33,444 nt of DNA, taken from positions 1 to 33,444 of the IMG/VR virus record IMGVR_UViG_3300025894_000859; one strand, written 5' to 3'. Positions 25,726 to 33,346 of this stretch are shown here, piece by piece. The notes under the pieces are model-generated. The model saw only the letters and a list, made by a program, of their open reading frames with translations, made no database searches and had not been told where the DNA came from. The stretch's first letter is position 1. Each line of letters opens with the position of its first letter. The translations under genes were made by a program, and so were the position numbers. The DNA is from a virus.

Positions 25726-26044
25726 ATCCGTCAACTTTCGTTACGGCGTTAACCCAAGGCTTCGCAGGAAGGTCACCCTTCTTGGGAAGAATTATGACAG
25801 CAACTACTACGTTCTGTCCTACTTCCATATCGTCCGAAAGGACGTATGATTTACCAAACACGGTGCGGCTTTTGCCACCCGCTTTGATGGTGAACGCGGC
25901 TGTGCCACGTGCTCCTTTACTCTTAACTACGGCTTCGTAGTAAGGATCCGATACTCTGATATCGGAGACAACGGCGATGGGATCATCACCGGACGTTCTA
26001 ACGCTTTGCGCCTTCAGGCGCGCGATTGCTTCTTTCATGCTCAT
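25724..26044 (-). CDS. 106-aa protein of unknown function
   Basis: A compact small protein with a beta-rich second half (AAFTIKAGGKSRTVFGKSYVLSD, MEVGQNVVVAVIILPK), which could be a small barrel such as an OB- or SH3-like fold; that is a guess from strand pattern. No family is recognised. The gene stands alone between two terminators (26127-26170 upstream, 25662-25725 downstream), so it probably has its own promoter in the 133-base gap before it and forms a single-gene transcript. It starts ATG AGC ATG, so the start could be either Met, with no Shine-Dalgarno nearby. An AAAGGAAG lies about 30 bases upstream, too far to help. Isolated expression suggests a separately timed or highly expressed product. 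Confidence 0.65.
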   Translation of the reverse strand: MSMKEAIARLKAQSVRTSGDDPIAVVSDIRVSDPYYEAVVKSKGARGTAAFTIKAGGKSRTVFGKSYVLSDDMEVGQNVVVAVIILPKKGDLPAKPWVNAVTKVDG

Positions 26045-26100
26045 TACACAAATTGAAAATGTGACAACAAACTTCCTTTAAATACGTAAGCCTGTATGAT

Positions 26101-26122
26101 AGTTCCCTGGAGGATTGGAACT
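26101..26122 (-). repeat. Small inverted repeat with a 10-base loop carrying the anti-Shine-Dalgarno core
   Basis: AGTTCC and GGAACT form a 6-bp stem. On the minus-strand transcript the loop reads AATCCTCCAG and contains CCTCC, the core of the 16S anti-Shine-Dalgarno. It is in the leader of the 106-aa gene, after the rIIA-operon terminator. It may be an operator (dyad symmetry) or a chance feature. Confidence 0.35.
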
Positions 26123-26126
26123 TAGA

Positions 26127-26170
26127 GCAAAAGATAAGCCCTCGCCAGTGGGTTAGACTGACGAGGACTT
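26127..26170 (-). terminator. Rho-independent terminator after the rIIA operon
   Basis: On the minus strand AAGTCCTCGTCAGT pairs with ACTGGCGAGGGCTT across a 7-base loop (CTAACCC): 14 continuous pairs including two G-T. ATCTTTTG follows. It begins 8 bases after the stop of the 129-aa gene, the last gene of the right-hand operon. The T run is short but well placed. Confidence 0.75.
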
Positions 26171-26177
26171 GTCTGTG

Positions 26178-26567
26178 TTAGGCTGCCATTAGGTGACCTG
26201 TTTGAGGATCGTGGGCACGATGGCCGAATAGCTGTTTCATGATTGGGTGGATTAGATGGAATGTATCCATGAATAGCTCTAGGTCTTCTTTTCTGTATAC
26301 CCAGCCTGATGCTTCAATGTGTTGAGCTTTGTTTACCCAGAGTGTCATAGTTGATACTTGTGAATATTGATGTAGTGGGTTTTTGACTGGTACATTGTAT
26401 CGGTATTCAATGCCGTTGTACCTATGTTTGACTGTAACTCCAATAGGTAGTTCAGCGACAAGGGCGCTAGCCTTGAAGGTTTTGATATTGTATCGTTTTG
26501 TGACATGGTGGTTTGCTACTCCGCGATGGTTAGCAACTGTGACTGGTGCTGGTGTTAGTATATTCAT
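26178..26567 (-). CDS. 129-aa phage protein of unknown function
   Basis: The last gene of the rIIB-rIIA operon; its ATG lies one base after the rIIA stop. It has a beta-rich middle (VAELPIGVTVKHRYNGIEYRYNVPVKNPL) and a helical C-terminus rich in His (LFMDTFHLIHPIMKQLFGHRAHDP). No catalytic motif is seen, and the family is not recognised. Tight coupling to rIIA suggests co-expression early in infection, but a shared function with RIIA is only inference. A terminator follows within 8 bases. Confidence 0.65.
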   Translation of the reverse strand: MNILTPAPVTVANHRGVANHHVTKRYNIKTFKASALVAELPIGVTVKHRYNGIEYRYNVPVKNPLHQYSQVSTMTLWVNKAQHIEASGWVYRKEDLELFMDTFHLIHPIMKQLFGHRAHDPQTGHLMAA

Positions 26568-26568
26568 G

Positions 26569-28665
26569 TTATTTGGATTTGTTTTGTTTGATGTAGTGTG
26601 TGACGGCTTTGGCTATGTCATCGTTGCTTAGTGAGCAGTAGTAACCAGTTGATATGACTTGTAGTAGTGGATACTTGGCTAGTGTTTTCTTTATATCTTT
26701 GATGATAGTTGATTTGTTTGTGTACACGCCCAGGAATGAGCCTACTTGTAACTCACTTGCTCCACCTGTATGGCCTGCGTTGGATAGTGTTTGTGCTTGA
26801 TAGGCTATGGTCTTGTCTTTGACTTTGGACATGATCAATAGATCGGGGAAGAAGCCATTTGTATCTTTTTCCCAGCACTCATATTCATCAGCTTTGCTTT
26901 TGTAGTAGGCCGGTCTTTCTTTGATTGCTTGATCAAGTTTCTCTTTGAAGAACATGTCTAGCGTGATCCAATTGTCACCTAACTTTGATATGTGGTGTTT
27001 CTTTACACCATGTATGGTTATGGATGTGTTATCGTTGATAGACTTTATTGCGGCTTGGATCCAACTTAGATTAGCTAAGCGATCTGGATGTCCATCCCAA
27101 TCGAATCGATCGAGTGGTACATATACGAAGCGTCCGTCGTCCATTGCTTCAGGCTCACATTCTTTGGATAAGCGAGCTGACTTTAGGCTGTTAGGCTTAA
27201 GCGTGCACACATTGATTTTTACTTGCTTTGACTTATTGCCTGCTGCTTTCGTAATGATAGTGCGTGTAGGCTTGAGCGGATCGATAGTCAACAGGTCTGT
27301 GTAGTCTGCTGGTTGTAGTACTGGTTCAACGTCTGATAAGTGTTCGCGTTGTATTACTACGAACTGTTTGGATCTGTTGTAGAGACTTGCTGCTTGTAGT
27401 GTTCTGACTCTGCGTGTTGAGTTTGCTTCACTGATTGTGTTGTCAGTTACACATATTGTTAGATTGTCATCTAACGTGATCATGCTCACATCTTTCTCTC
27501 GTATATTACGGTCTTCATTGTCAGTACTTCTCCAGGATCTTTGACGTTTGTGTATTACTGCTTTCTTTTTGTTCGTTAGGCTGATTGTACGTATTAGCTT
27601 TTGTCCTTTCCAGCTAGCATTGCTTGCGATCGCTCGGTTGAGTGATGTGCCAAGACTATTTTCGAATAGTGATGACTTGATTGATGCAAGAATGCGCGTT
27701 GGTTGTGATGAGACTGTATCTTCTAGCATTGTTGTTAGATCTAACATCATGTTGTTAGCTAGGCTTGTGATACCTGTCTTTGTTCGATCGGTTAGCTCTA
27801 ATGCTTCACGGTTAGCTGCTATGTCAAGAGAACCAAGTGGAGCATAGAATATTACATTGTCGTGATATATCAATGATAGTCCGTGTATGTTGTTGTCTTT
27901 GAATTCTGCTGATGGTACTGGGTATGCGATGTTGCCCATGACAACAGTTGCTGCACCGCGATGGTTGTAAGCGTTGATGCGTCGTTCAGTCTGATGATTA
28001 GCAATGGCCCAGTCATCTGTTGAGTGATGAGGTGTTAGCTCTGTTAACGTATCGCTGAGGTTAGATGTGACATCTGATTTCCAGTACTTAAAGAATGTTC
28101 TTATCTTGGATTCGCATGTCTCGAAGTCGTCGTACTTTATTGTTACTGATATATTTACACCTGTTGGTTCGGTGTGATTAGGTAGACGGCTTACTAGGCT
28201 GACGGTGCCACGCTTTGATTCGTCAATACGTGCTAACCAGGTAGTTATAGTATCTAATGTGTAGCTTGTGATTGTGAATGAGTCACCGTAAGCAAATGCT
28301 GCTTTGCAACCAATACCTAAGCAACCAGTGTAATCATTGGATGATCGTTTGGTGCTTGCACCGTACTTTACATATAGTGATGTAACTTGTTCGTCGGTAA
28401 GACCGTTACCGTAGTCACGGAATTGTAGTTGAGGTGACGTGCGTGTTGGTGTTTCTACATGTATTGGGCGATGTTCGTTGCCAGCTTCTATGTTAGCATC
28501 ACGTGCATTGGTTGAGTATTCGCGTATGACTGCGAGTAGTTTGTCAGAGTATATTTGTGATCTTAATATGCCCATGATGTGGGACAGATCAGACTCTTCT
28601 ATGCCGAATTCTGCTGCTGACGGTATGGATGTATCTAGTGTTTGTTGTGTTGATGATAGTTTCAT
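26569..28665 (-). CDS. rIIA: RIIA-like protein with GHKL ATPase domain
   Basis: 698 aa from the ATG at 28665. The N-terminus has the T4 RIIA pattern of GHKL ATPases: N box IREYSTNARDA (E49, N53, D56), G1 box FRDYGNGL (D84, G86, G88), and a Gly-rich lid SSNDYTGCLGIGCKAAFAYGD (108-128). The remaining ~500 residues are the poorly conserved RIIA body. In T4, RIIA and RIIB are membrane-associated proteins needed against the lambda Rex exclusion system; the molecular activity is still unclear. An in-frame ATG at 28710 would add 15 residues, including NTHTHH encoded by a CA repeat. I reject that start because the same CA leader precedes other genes at their first codon. rIIB lies immediately upstream, 61 bases away, in the usual B-A pair. 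Confidence 0.9.
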   Translation of the reverse strand: MKLSSTQQTLDTSIPSAAEFGIEESDLSHIMGILRSQIYSDKLLAVIREYSTNARDANIEAGNEHRPIHVETPTRTSPQLQFRDYGNGLTDEQVTSLYVKYGASTKRSSNDYTGCLGIGCKAAFAYGDSFTITSYTLDTITTWLARIDESKRGTVSLVSRLPNHTEPTGVNISVTIKYDDFETCESKIRTFFKYWKSDVTSNLSDTLTELTPHHSTDDWAIANHQTERRINAYNHRGAATVVMGNIAYPVPSAEFKDNNIHGLSLIYHDNVIFYAPLGSLDIAANREALELTDRTKTGITSLANNMMLDLTTMLEDTVSSQPTRILASIKSSLFENSLGTSLNRAIASNASWKGQKLIRTISLTNKKKAVIHKRQRSWRSTDNEDRNIREKDVSMITLDDNLTICVTDNTISEANSTRRVRTLQAASLYNRSKQFVVIQREHLSDVEPVLQPADYTDLLTIDPLKPTRTIITKAAGNKSKQVKINVCTLKPNSLKSARLSKECEPEAMDDGRFVYVPLDRFDWDGHPDRLANLSWIQAAIKSINDNTSITIHGVKKHHISKLGDNWITLDMFFKEKLDQAIKERPAYYKSKADEYECWEKDTNGFFPDLLIMSKVKDKTIAYQAQTLSNAGHTGGASELQVGSFLGVYTNKSTIIKDIKKTLAKYPLLQVISTGYYCSLSNDDIAKAVTHYIKQNKSK

Positions 28666-28683
28666 ATGGTGTGTGTGTGTGTT
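28666..28683 (-). promoter_or_regulatory. CA-repeat leader before rIIA
   Basis: AACACACACACACACCAT lies directly before the ATG. It is the longest copy of a leader shared by five genes in this module and replaces a Shine-Dalgarno sequence. It decides the start of rIIA against the upstream in-frame ATG. Confidence 0.7.
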
Positions 28684-28726
28684 AATAAAGGGTGAGCAGT
28701 TATACGACATGCTCAGGTCGATGGGA

Positions 28727-29749
28727 TTAGACTGATTCAGTCCACGGTTCGTGGTCTGTTGGTAACGCTATGAGGCGGATCTCCCAGTCATTAGTGTTCT
28801 GATCGAACGTGACTTGTGGGTAATCGTCGGAGTAATATCGAATAGCATCGAGTATTTCCGATAGTGATGTGCGAGGGAACTCTTCTAGTATGCTGTTGTA
28901 CCATACTGATTCGCTTTCGTCATGATAGTCGCAGAGGTACTGCCAGATGTCGCCAGCTTTGTCGTCTTCGTGACCGTATGCACCGTCGTCAAGTACTTGT
29001 CTAGCTTCTGATTCGCCAACTACTTTGTATTTGCATACTCGTAGTTTGCCATAGCCGTATTCTTCTGGGACAGAGACGATGTCTGTTGGACTGTACTCGA
29101 CAATCATTAGACGGCCATCGCTTGATGCCCAATTGTCTGCATAGTCGTGGCTACCGATGTGGAATCCGGATGAGCAACCGTTGTTCGGGTTGTCATCTAC
29201 ATTTATTCGTGTCATTGAGTGTGCTTGTCCTACTGAGTTGTCGAACTTGCCGGAGTATTTATCTTTGTAGTCGTCGCGTACTCCTTTGTATCCGATGATG
29301 TTACCTTCTTCTGTGAGTGGCATACCTTGTTGAGATATGAAGTTGTATGCTTGTTCTCTGCTGTTGTAGCTGGGGTTGGCCATGAGTTTCTCAAGGAACA
29401 GTACCCAGCGATCTACATCTGTGTGACCTTGTTTGATTAAGTCAGTCAGCTTATCTGCTGCTGCATTGTTGAGGGGCTCATCGTCGAAGTGTAGCTGGTC
29501 ATTAATGACAGATACGCGGCCGTGAGTGAGTTTTACGATTTGGGATGTCTCGTCTAGCGATTCAGCTGCTGTATCCCAGTCACCATCTTTGATTGCTTGT
29601 AGCAATGTATGATAGTTGGCTCGGTCATCTGTGATCGTTATTGGTTTGTTACCGTCTAGTATGGTGATGCTTTTCTCATTGATAGCATAGGGCATTGGCT
29701 TTTTGGAGGATACGACTGGATACGTAGTGTCTGTATTTTGTGTGATCAT
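28727..29749 (-). CDS. rIIB: RIIB-like protein
   Basis: 340 aa. The central region carries the RIIB signature: FLEKLMANPSYNSREQAYNF, GMPLTEEGNIIGYKGV, DYKDKYSGKFDNSVGQ, a Cys-containing CSSGFHIGSHDYADNW and the VSVPEEYGYGKLRVCKYKVV segment, together spanning about residues 117-245. N- and C-terminal parts are variable as usual for the family. The partner rIIA follows. In T4 the pair is needed for growth on lambda lysogens; here it implies a lytic lifestyle and probably a role against host or prophage exclusion. The start at 29749 is preceded by CACACACCAT. The gene starts 12 bases after the stop of the HhH-GPD-like gene, and only that leader fills the space. Confidence 0.9.
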   Translation of the reverse strand: MITQNTDTTYPVVSSKKPMPYAINEKSITILDGNKPITITDDRANYHTLLQAIKDGDWDTAAESLDETSQIVKLTHGRVSVINDQLHFDDEPLNNAAADKLTDLIKQGHTDVDRWVLFLEKLMANPSYNSREQAYNFISQQGMPLTEEGNIIGYKGVRDDYKDKYSGKFDNSVGQAHSMTRINVDDNPNNGCSSGFHIGSHDYADNWASSDGRLMIVEYSPTDIVSVPEEYGYGKLRVCKYKVVGESEARQVLDDGAYGHEDDKAGDIWQYLCDYHDESESVWYNSILEEFPRTSLSEILDAIRYYSDDYPQVTFDQNTNDWEIRLIALPTDHEPWTESV

Positions 29750-29759
29750 ATGGTGTGTG
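29750..29759 (-). promoter_or_regulatory. CACACACCAT leader before rIIB
   Basis: CACACACCAT touches the ATG. It fills nearly the whole gap after the previous stop codon, so it is more likely a translational leader or a very compact promoter than part of a longer control region. Confidence 0.65.
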
Positions 29760-29761
29760 AT

Positions 29762-30547
29762 TTAGTTTAGGTAGTTAGCCCAGTATAGGCTTGAGGTTTG
29801 ATTTTGGATTTGGTCCCAGAATAGATTCCGAGATATGACTGGCGGTATGCCGTATTCGTTAGACATTGATACCCAGTAGTCTTCGTAGAATTCGTACTGA
29901 GCTGTGCTACAGCCTAGGTCTACATCTTCCCATCCGAATGCTTTGAACATATGTCTGTCTATGCATATGATTTGTGCAGTCATTGGGTATAGCATTTCTA
30001 GGGCGAAGCTTGTCTTGGCGAGGCCTAGCTTGTGCAACTTGTTAGCTAGTTTGTTGCGAAACTCTTGCCAGTTAGGCTGAGTGTCGAACATTTCAGGATT
30101 GTCTGTCCAGTAGCTGTGTAGTTTGCTGATGCCGTTAGCTTTGATGTCCCACATGCCGCCGCTGGTGTTACGTAAGATCTTAGCTAATGCTTGGTAGTCT
30201 GCATTTTCGTAGAGCGGTTTGATCTTATCGTATTGTTCGCAGCTGCGTAACCAAGGGGTGTGTACGGTGCAGTATGCAAATCGCCATCTGTTGAGCGCTT
30301 CATGATCGCTAACAGGCATGATAGTTTGCCAGTCTGCTTTGTACTGCTTGATTTGTTGTGGTGTTACTGATTCAAAGAACAGCGTTATGTGCTTTCGGCA
30401 CGCTCTTGGTATTTGCATTATACCCTGTCCAGCTGGACGATAGCTTGAGAAGCGTAAGCGCTTTGCTGGCTTTGCTTTTCGCCGGTTGGGTACCGTGGAG
30501 GAGTTGGCCGAAGCTCGGCCCTCTTGTGTATGCGTGGCTGTCGTCAT
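29762..30547 (-). CDS. Divergent HhH-GPD-like protein (putative DNA glycosylase)
   Basis: 261 aa as the longest frame. The C-terminal half shows KLGLAKTSFALEMLYP (173-188) followed by IICIDRHMFKAFG (193-205). This matches the end of the helix-hairpin-helix and the catalytic Asp strand of base-excision glycosylases: K178 and D197 correspond to the lysine and aspartate of endonuclease III-type enzymes. The classic LPGVG hairpin is degenerate, so the call is tentative. The first 43 residues are basic and disordered and overlap the GP88-like gene by 176 bases. An internal ATG at 30418 (Met44), preceded by CAGGGTATA, would cut that overlap to 47 bases and is a credible true start. The gene is followed by rIIB after 12 bases. 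It lies in the same operon as a clearer glycosylase (32780-33346). Confidence 0.6.
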   Translation of the reverse strand: MTTATHTQEGRASANSSTVPNRRKAKPAKRLRFSSYRPAGQGIMQIPRACRKHITLFFESVTPQQIKQYKADWQTIMPVSDHEALNRWRFAYCTVHTPWLRSCEQYDKIKPLYENADYQALAKILRNTSGGMWDIKANGISKLHSYWTDNPEMFDTQPNWQEFRNKLANKLHKLGLAKTSFALEMLYPMTAQIICIDRHMFKAFGWEDVDLGCSTAQYEFYEDYWVSMSNEYGIPPVISRNLFWDQIQNQTSSLYWANYLN

Positions 30548-31160
30548 GATCTAGTTCTAGGTCCTTATCTATTGCTTCTTGCTCGCTGAATAATACTTGA
30601 GCTGTTTTTAGGTTATATTGTGGTATTAGGTGGTCGTGCTTACCTCCGATACTAGCGTTGAGTTCGAAGTTTGGTGGTATTAGATCTTTGTACTCTAACC
30701 ATAGGTCTAAGCGTTTTGTGTATGCATAGAACCATGTTGGTTGGAATGTTTTTGCTAGATCTAACCAAGCTTTGAAGTAGCTGGTATTGAAGAAGTCACC
30801 GCCTACATGAGCACGGATGATAGGTCGTTGGCCGTGATTCTTGTGGTAGCTGTCGTGATGACGCTTGAGTGAGGAGAACAGCATGTTGAACATCTGCTTC
30901 TTACTCTTCTTTTTGAGTAGAAGTAGATTGTGCCATCTTAGCTTTCTTACGTTTGGGTGTCTTGCTTCTTGCATTGCTGCATAGCACCGGTATTCGGTGA
31001 GGTTACCGTCTGTTATTTTGCCAGTAACTTGGTCTGCTTTTGACAGACACTTGTCTGCCGCCGGGCACGAATGCCCTGACGGAAGACTTAAGTGTATGAT
31101 TCTTGCAGGCAGTTTAACATTACCGTGACTCCATTTAAGCGTCGGGTTTTGGTTTGCCAT
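30372..31160 (-). CDS. GP88-like cysteine-motif phage protein
   Basis: 262 aa. The N-terminal third has the pattern LPSGHSCPAADKCLS (26-40) and later RCYAAM (58-63), ahead of an RWHNLLLL helix. Together these resemble the phage/bacterial 'gene product 88' family, in which conserved cysteines (here C32, C38, C59) probably bind a metal or an iron-sulfur cluster. The central part has an alpha/beta character (RPIIRAHVGGDFFNTSYFKAW, then TWFYAYTKRLDLW), reminiscent of a TIM-like fold. The biochemical function of the family is not established. The C-terminal ~55 residues overlap the next gene in another frame. It begins inside the end of the zinc-ribbon gene (26-base overlap), with only ATCACATAT before its ATG. 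Confidence 0.6.
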   Translation of the reverse strand: MANQNPTLKWSHGNVKLPARIIHLSLPSGHSCPAADKCLSKADQVTGKITDGNLTEYRCYAAMQEARHPNVRKLRWHNLLLLKKKSKKQMFNMLFSSLKRHHDSYHKNHGQRPIIRAHVGGDFFNTSYFKAWLDLAKTFQPTWFYAYTKRLDLWLEYKDLIPPNFELNASIGGKHDHLIPQYNLKTAQVLFSEQEAIDKDLELDHDDSHAYTRGPSFGQLLHGTQPAKSKASKALTLLKLSSSWTGYNANTKSVPKAHNAVL

Positions 31161-31359
31161 ATATGTGATTGTAATGGGTGCATTGTCCGCATAAGGTACG
31201 TCCGCTTTTAAACAATGATAGCGAGATTGGGGCTTCTTTGCATTGTGTGCAAGTGACCTTGGTTACGATATCTTTTATCTTCTGTTTAGCTTTAGCGACT
31301 AGCGCAGGTGAGTATTTCTCTCGATTGCGCAGTATTTTTCGTGCAGTCCAACCATCCAA
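31135..31359 (-). CDS. Small zinc-ribbon protein with TTG start
   Basis: 74 aa. A helical basic N-terminus (RKILRNREKYSPALVAKAKQKIKDI) leads to a CxxC...CxxC zinc ribbon (C37, C40, C57, C60: CTQC and CGQC). The fold suggests nucleic-acid or protein binding. There is no in-frame ATG before the ribbon, so TTG at 31359, 6 bases after the DUF932 stop, is the probable start. A nearby ATG at 31355 is out of frame. It overlaps the GP88-like gene by 26 bases. Small ribbon proteins in phages are often transcription or repair accessories, which cannot be decided here. Confidence 0.6.
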   Translation of the reverse strand: MDGWTARKILRNREKYSPALVAKAKQKIKDIVTKVTCTQCKEAPISLSLFKSGRTLCGQCTHYNHIYGKPKPDA

Positions 31360-31365
31360 GTGGGG

Positions 31366-32136
31366 TTAGTTAAGGTTGAACGATGTTTGTAACTCGTTAG
31401 TGATAGTGTCGACAGGGCTGAGTAGCTGGTCGAAGACGGTGTGCAATTTGATTGATCGATCTTGCAGTTGTGCTGGAGTCTCTTTGAGAATCTCAGTGAA
31501 TGCGTTGAACATTGACCATGCGTTTCTCGGTGAGAATTCGTCATGTCTAGGGTTCTTGTATTCTGTGAGAACTTTGAGAGCTTTGCTTGGTGCAATTGCT
31601 TTGTTGTCTATAGCACTGCCAATTACTCTGTGCATTCCGGCTTCGTCGAGCTCAGTGTCTTGATACATGTCGTATCGTTTAGCCTGAGATTTCCAGTTGT
31701 TCTGTACATTGTGTAGCATGGCATCGATGCGGCCAGGTAGTACATTGAGTATGTTCTTGGTGTGCTTATGTCTGGCTTCGTTACCGTCGCAGGCATGGAA
31801 GGATAGATTGTCGCATACCATTACGCTTGCTGCTGCACCTAATTGTGATGCGAATCGTTTGATATGTGAGTTTCTGATACCGAGTACATTTTTGAATACT
31901 CCGTTATCTTCACCTTCTTTGTGTAGTTTGAGATAGCCGAACATGTCGCCATGATCGTCTAGGCCGTAGCGAGCTTCGTCTATTGTGTAGTTTAGCTTGT
32001 CTAGTTTATCTAGCACGATGTCAACGACCTGTACATGTGGTACTGGGTTGTGTCTCTCTGATAGTGCGTTTGGCGCTGGTAGTCTTTGAAGTGCTTCGTA
32101 GCCTACTTCTGTTGATCCGTTTATGTAATAGCTCAT
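31366..32136 (-). CDS. DUF932-type phage protein
   Basis: 256 aa with the landmarks of the DUF932 family, common on phages and plasmids: a conserved turn LGIRNSHIKRFASQLGAA, a VMVCDNLSFHA segment (the 'C.N' motif), KHTKN, and a C-terminal NAWSMFNAFTEIL. The function is unknown. The family is often near DNA-metabolism or anti-restriction genes. The ATG at 32136 overlaps the stop of the upstream small gene (ATGA) and is preceded by two copies of the CACACACC leader. It lies within a tightly spaced run of small early-type genes. Confidence 0.75.
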   Translation of the reverse strand: MSYYINGSTEVGYEALQRLPAPNALSERHNPVPHVQVVDIVLDKLDKLNYTIDEARYGLDDHGDMFGYLKLHKEGEDNGVFKNVLGIRNSHIKRFASQLGAAASVMVCDNLSFHACDGNEARHKHTKNILNVLPGRIDAMLHNVQNNWKSQAKRYDMYQDTELDEAGMHRVIGSAIDNKAIAPSKALKVLTEYKNPRHDEFSPRNAWSMFNAFTEILKETPAQLQDRSIKLHTVFDQLLSPVDTITNELQTSFNLN

Positions 32137-32375
32137 TTGATTATGGTGTGTGTTGGTGTGTGTATTATTTCTGTTGTCCAGCCTCGCATTATTATGTGTG
32201 GTTGCTGGGTTTGGTGATGTGATTCACATGCAGTATGGCATGTGATATCTTCGGTTAAGTAACACTTGTTATCGTAGTGTACTGTTAGACATTTCTTTAC
32301 CTTGTTATAGTGGAAGAAGAAACGTTTGCTTCGGCTTGTTCTTGGTAGCTTAGACCGTGAGTGCTTTGATTCCAT
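32133..32375 (-). CDS. Small conserved FFHY-type phage protein
   Basis: 80 aa from the ATG at 32375 (a longer frame from 32429 overlaps the upstream gene by 80 bases and is less likely). The core is KRFFFHYNK, LTVHYDNKCYLTEDITC, then QPHIIMRGW. It resembles a small phage/plasmid protein that I recall with an RRFFFHYNK start and a QPHxVMxG end, function unknown. Three Cys and several His could bind metal. Its stop overlaps the DUF932 start by 4 bases (ATGA), so the pair is probably co-translated. The last residues (HTPTHTIIK) are encoded by the CA leader of the DUF932 gene, so this DNA serves two purposes. Confidence 0.6.
   Translation of the reverse strand: MESKHSRSKLPRTSRSKRFFFHYNKVKKCLTVHYDNKCYLTEDITCHTACESHHQTQQPHIIMRGWTTEIIHTPTHTIIK
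32137..32163 (-). promoter_or_regulatory. Double CACACACC leader before the DUF932 gene
   Basis: Two CACACACC copies in close tandem, then ATAATCAA and the ATG. Unlike the other copies, this one lies inside the end of the upstream ORF and sits 8 bases from the start codon. Confidence 0.6.
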
Positions 32376-32763
32376 CTTGTAGCTGGTATAGGTTGTTAGG
32401 TGATTCAAAGTCTGACATGTTAAGGTCAAAGGTTTGAGTGATAGGTTCTGGTGTTATCTGGTGTGAGGATCCTTTTGTTGTTATTTGGGTTATGGTGCTT
32501 AGGTTGACTAGCCTGAAGCCTGATTCATACAGGAATGTGTTTCCTTGCATGTTAGGCATTAGGTAGAGGAGAAGGTACGCTGAGTTTGGTTGTGCTACTA
32601 CGCTTATACGCTTACTTTTGCGTATGAGTTTGACACTTTGCCTGACATTTGCGTTGCGAATAGATCCATCCTTTTTGATCCACGTAATGTTGAAGATAGT
32701 ATTACCCAGGGCACGGATAAATGTATATAGTTTGATTCTGTTAAGCACGTTTAATTCATTCAT
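32350..32763 (-). CDS. Small beta-rich conserved phage protein
   Basis: 137 aa. The first half, NTIFNITWIKKDGSIR (21-36), then a basic turn, a hydrophobic strand AYLLLYLMPN and FRLVNLSTITQI, matches a small phage/plasmid family that I recall with 'IFSVTFIKKDGSxR' and a closing 'YRxxxLDxV' strand; its fold is probably an SH3-like barrel. The second half (TTKGSSHQITPEPITQ onward) is a low-complexity tail. No enzymatic motif is seen, and the function of the family is unknown. It starts 17 bases after the glycosylase stop, behind ACCACACACCAAACAT, and its end overlaps the FFHY gene by 26 bases. Confidence 0.65.
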   Translation of the reverse strand: MNELNVLNRIKLYTFIRALGNTIFNITWIKKDGSIRNANVRQSVKLIRKSKRISVVAQPNSAYLLLYLMPNMQGNTFLYESGFRLVNLSTITQITTKGSSHQITPEPITQTFDLNMSDFESPNNLYQLQDGIKALTV

Positions 32764-32778
32764 ATGTTTGGTGTGTGG
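32764..32778 (-). promoter_or_regulatory. CACACACC leader before the 137-aa gene
   Basis: CCACACACCAAACAT touches the ATG. The C/A core is the same as in the other leaders, with AAACAT instead of AT before the start codon. Confidence 0.6.
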
Positions 32779-32779
32779 T

Positions 32780-33346
32780 TTATTTACTTAGGGAGTTTGC
32801 TTGCCATATCTTGTTGTCAAGATCGGCGGGAGATAGATTAAGCTGGCAGGCTTTACCGAGGAACAGCGCTTCTACTGCTTCGTATTTGCTGATATCTTGC
32901 GGTGTAGAGTCTGGTATCGGGTGTCCCGGGAATTGTTGTTGCAACCATTTGAGTATGTGAACATCTAGGACTGCCATTTCTTGCCATTTCCTTGAGTGTA
33001 CAAGAAAGAATGAGGCTGTCTTTGGGCCAATGCCTGGTATGGTTGTTAGCTCATCACGGGTGATAGTGCGTAGTTGGCCCATGGGCTGGATAAGTTTGAT
33101 TGCTTTCCATGCTTTCATGATGCGGTCGTACTGCCCTATTCCATGTTTTTCTAGTAGTGATCTTACTGATTTGCCATGCTTCTTGATTACTTGTGATGGC
33201 TTGTTAGTATCGTCGAACATTGCATTGAACTTGGGTGTAATGACATCTGACTTTTTGCCAGGTGTGACTGTACACCACATCAAGAATGTGAGTAGCTGTT
33301 CGACATTTCTGTCGTACTTAGTGATTTTGTTGTAGTTTATATCCAT
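32780..33346 (-). CDS. HhH-GPD base-excision DNA glycosylase
   Basis: 188 aa, close in length to endonuclease III without its iron-sulfur tail. The helix-hairpin-helix is LTTIPGIGPKTASFFL (100-115), and the catalytic strand is MAVLDVHILKWL (124-135). K109 and D128 occupy the positions of the lysine and aspartate in endonuclease III, so a bifunctional glycosylase/lyase is possible. No Cys cluster follows. The enzyme would remove a damaged or modified base from DNA; which base cannot be read. It is preceded by CCACACACCAT at its ATG and lies in the early-type operon with a second, more divergent member of the same superfamily. Phage roles could be repair of its own DNA, removal of host-added bases, or attack on host DNA. 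Confidence 0.8.
   Translation of the reverse strand: MDINYNKITKYDRNVEQLLTFLMWCTVTPGKKSDVITPKFNAMFDDTNKPSQVIKKHGKSVRSLLEKHGIGQYDRIMKAWKAIKLIQPMGQLRTITRDELTTIPGIGPKTASFFLVHSRKWQEMAVLDVHILKWLQQQFPGHPIPDSTPQDISKYEAVEALFLGKACQLNLSPADLDNKIWQANSLSK

Noticed and set aside
25458-25727. Minus-strand open frame of 89 codons in the structured region
   Set aside because: Composition is not protein-like, and it overlaps the branched terminator, the 12-pair hairpin and the promoter candidate.
28666-28710. Longer rIIA N-terminus starting at 28710
   Set aside because: The added residues come from the CA-repeat leader, which precedes other genes directly at their ATG.
31299-31595. 98-codon minus-strand frame across the DUF932/zinc-ribbon junction
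   Set aside because: It overlaps both better-supported genes in another frame and has no recognisable features.
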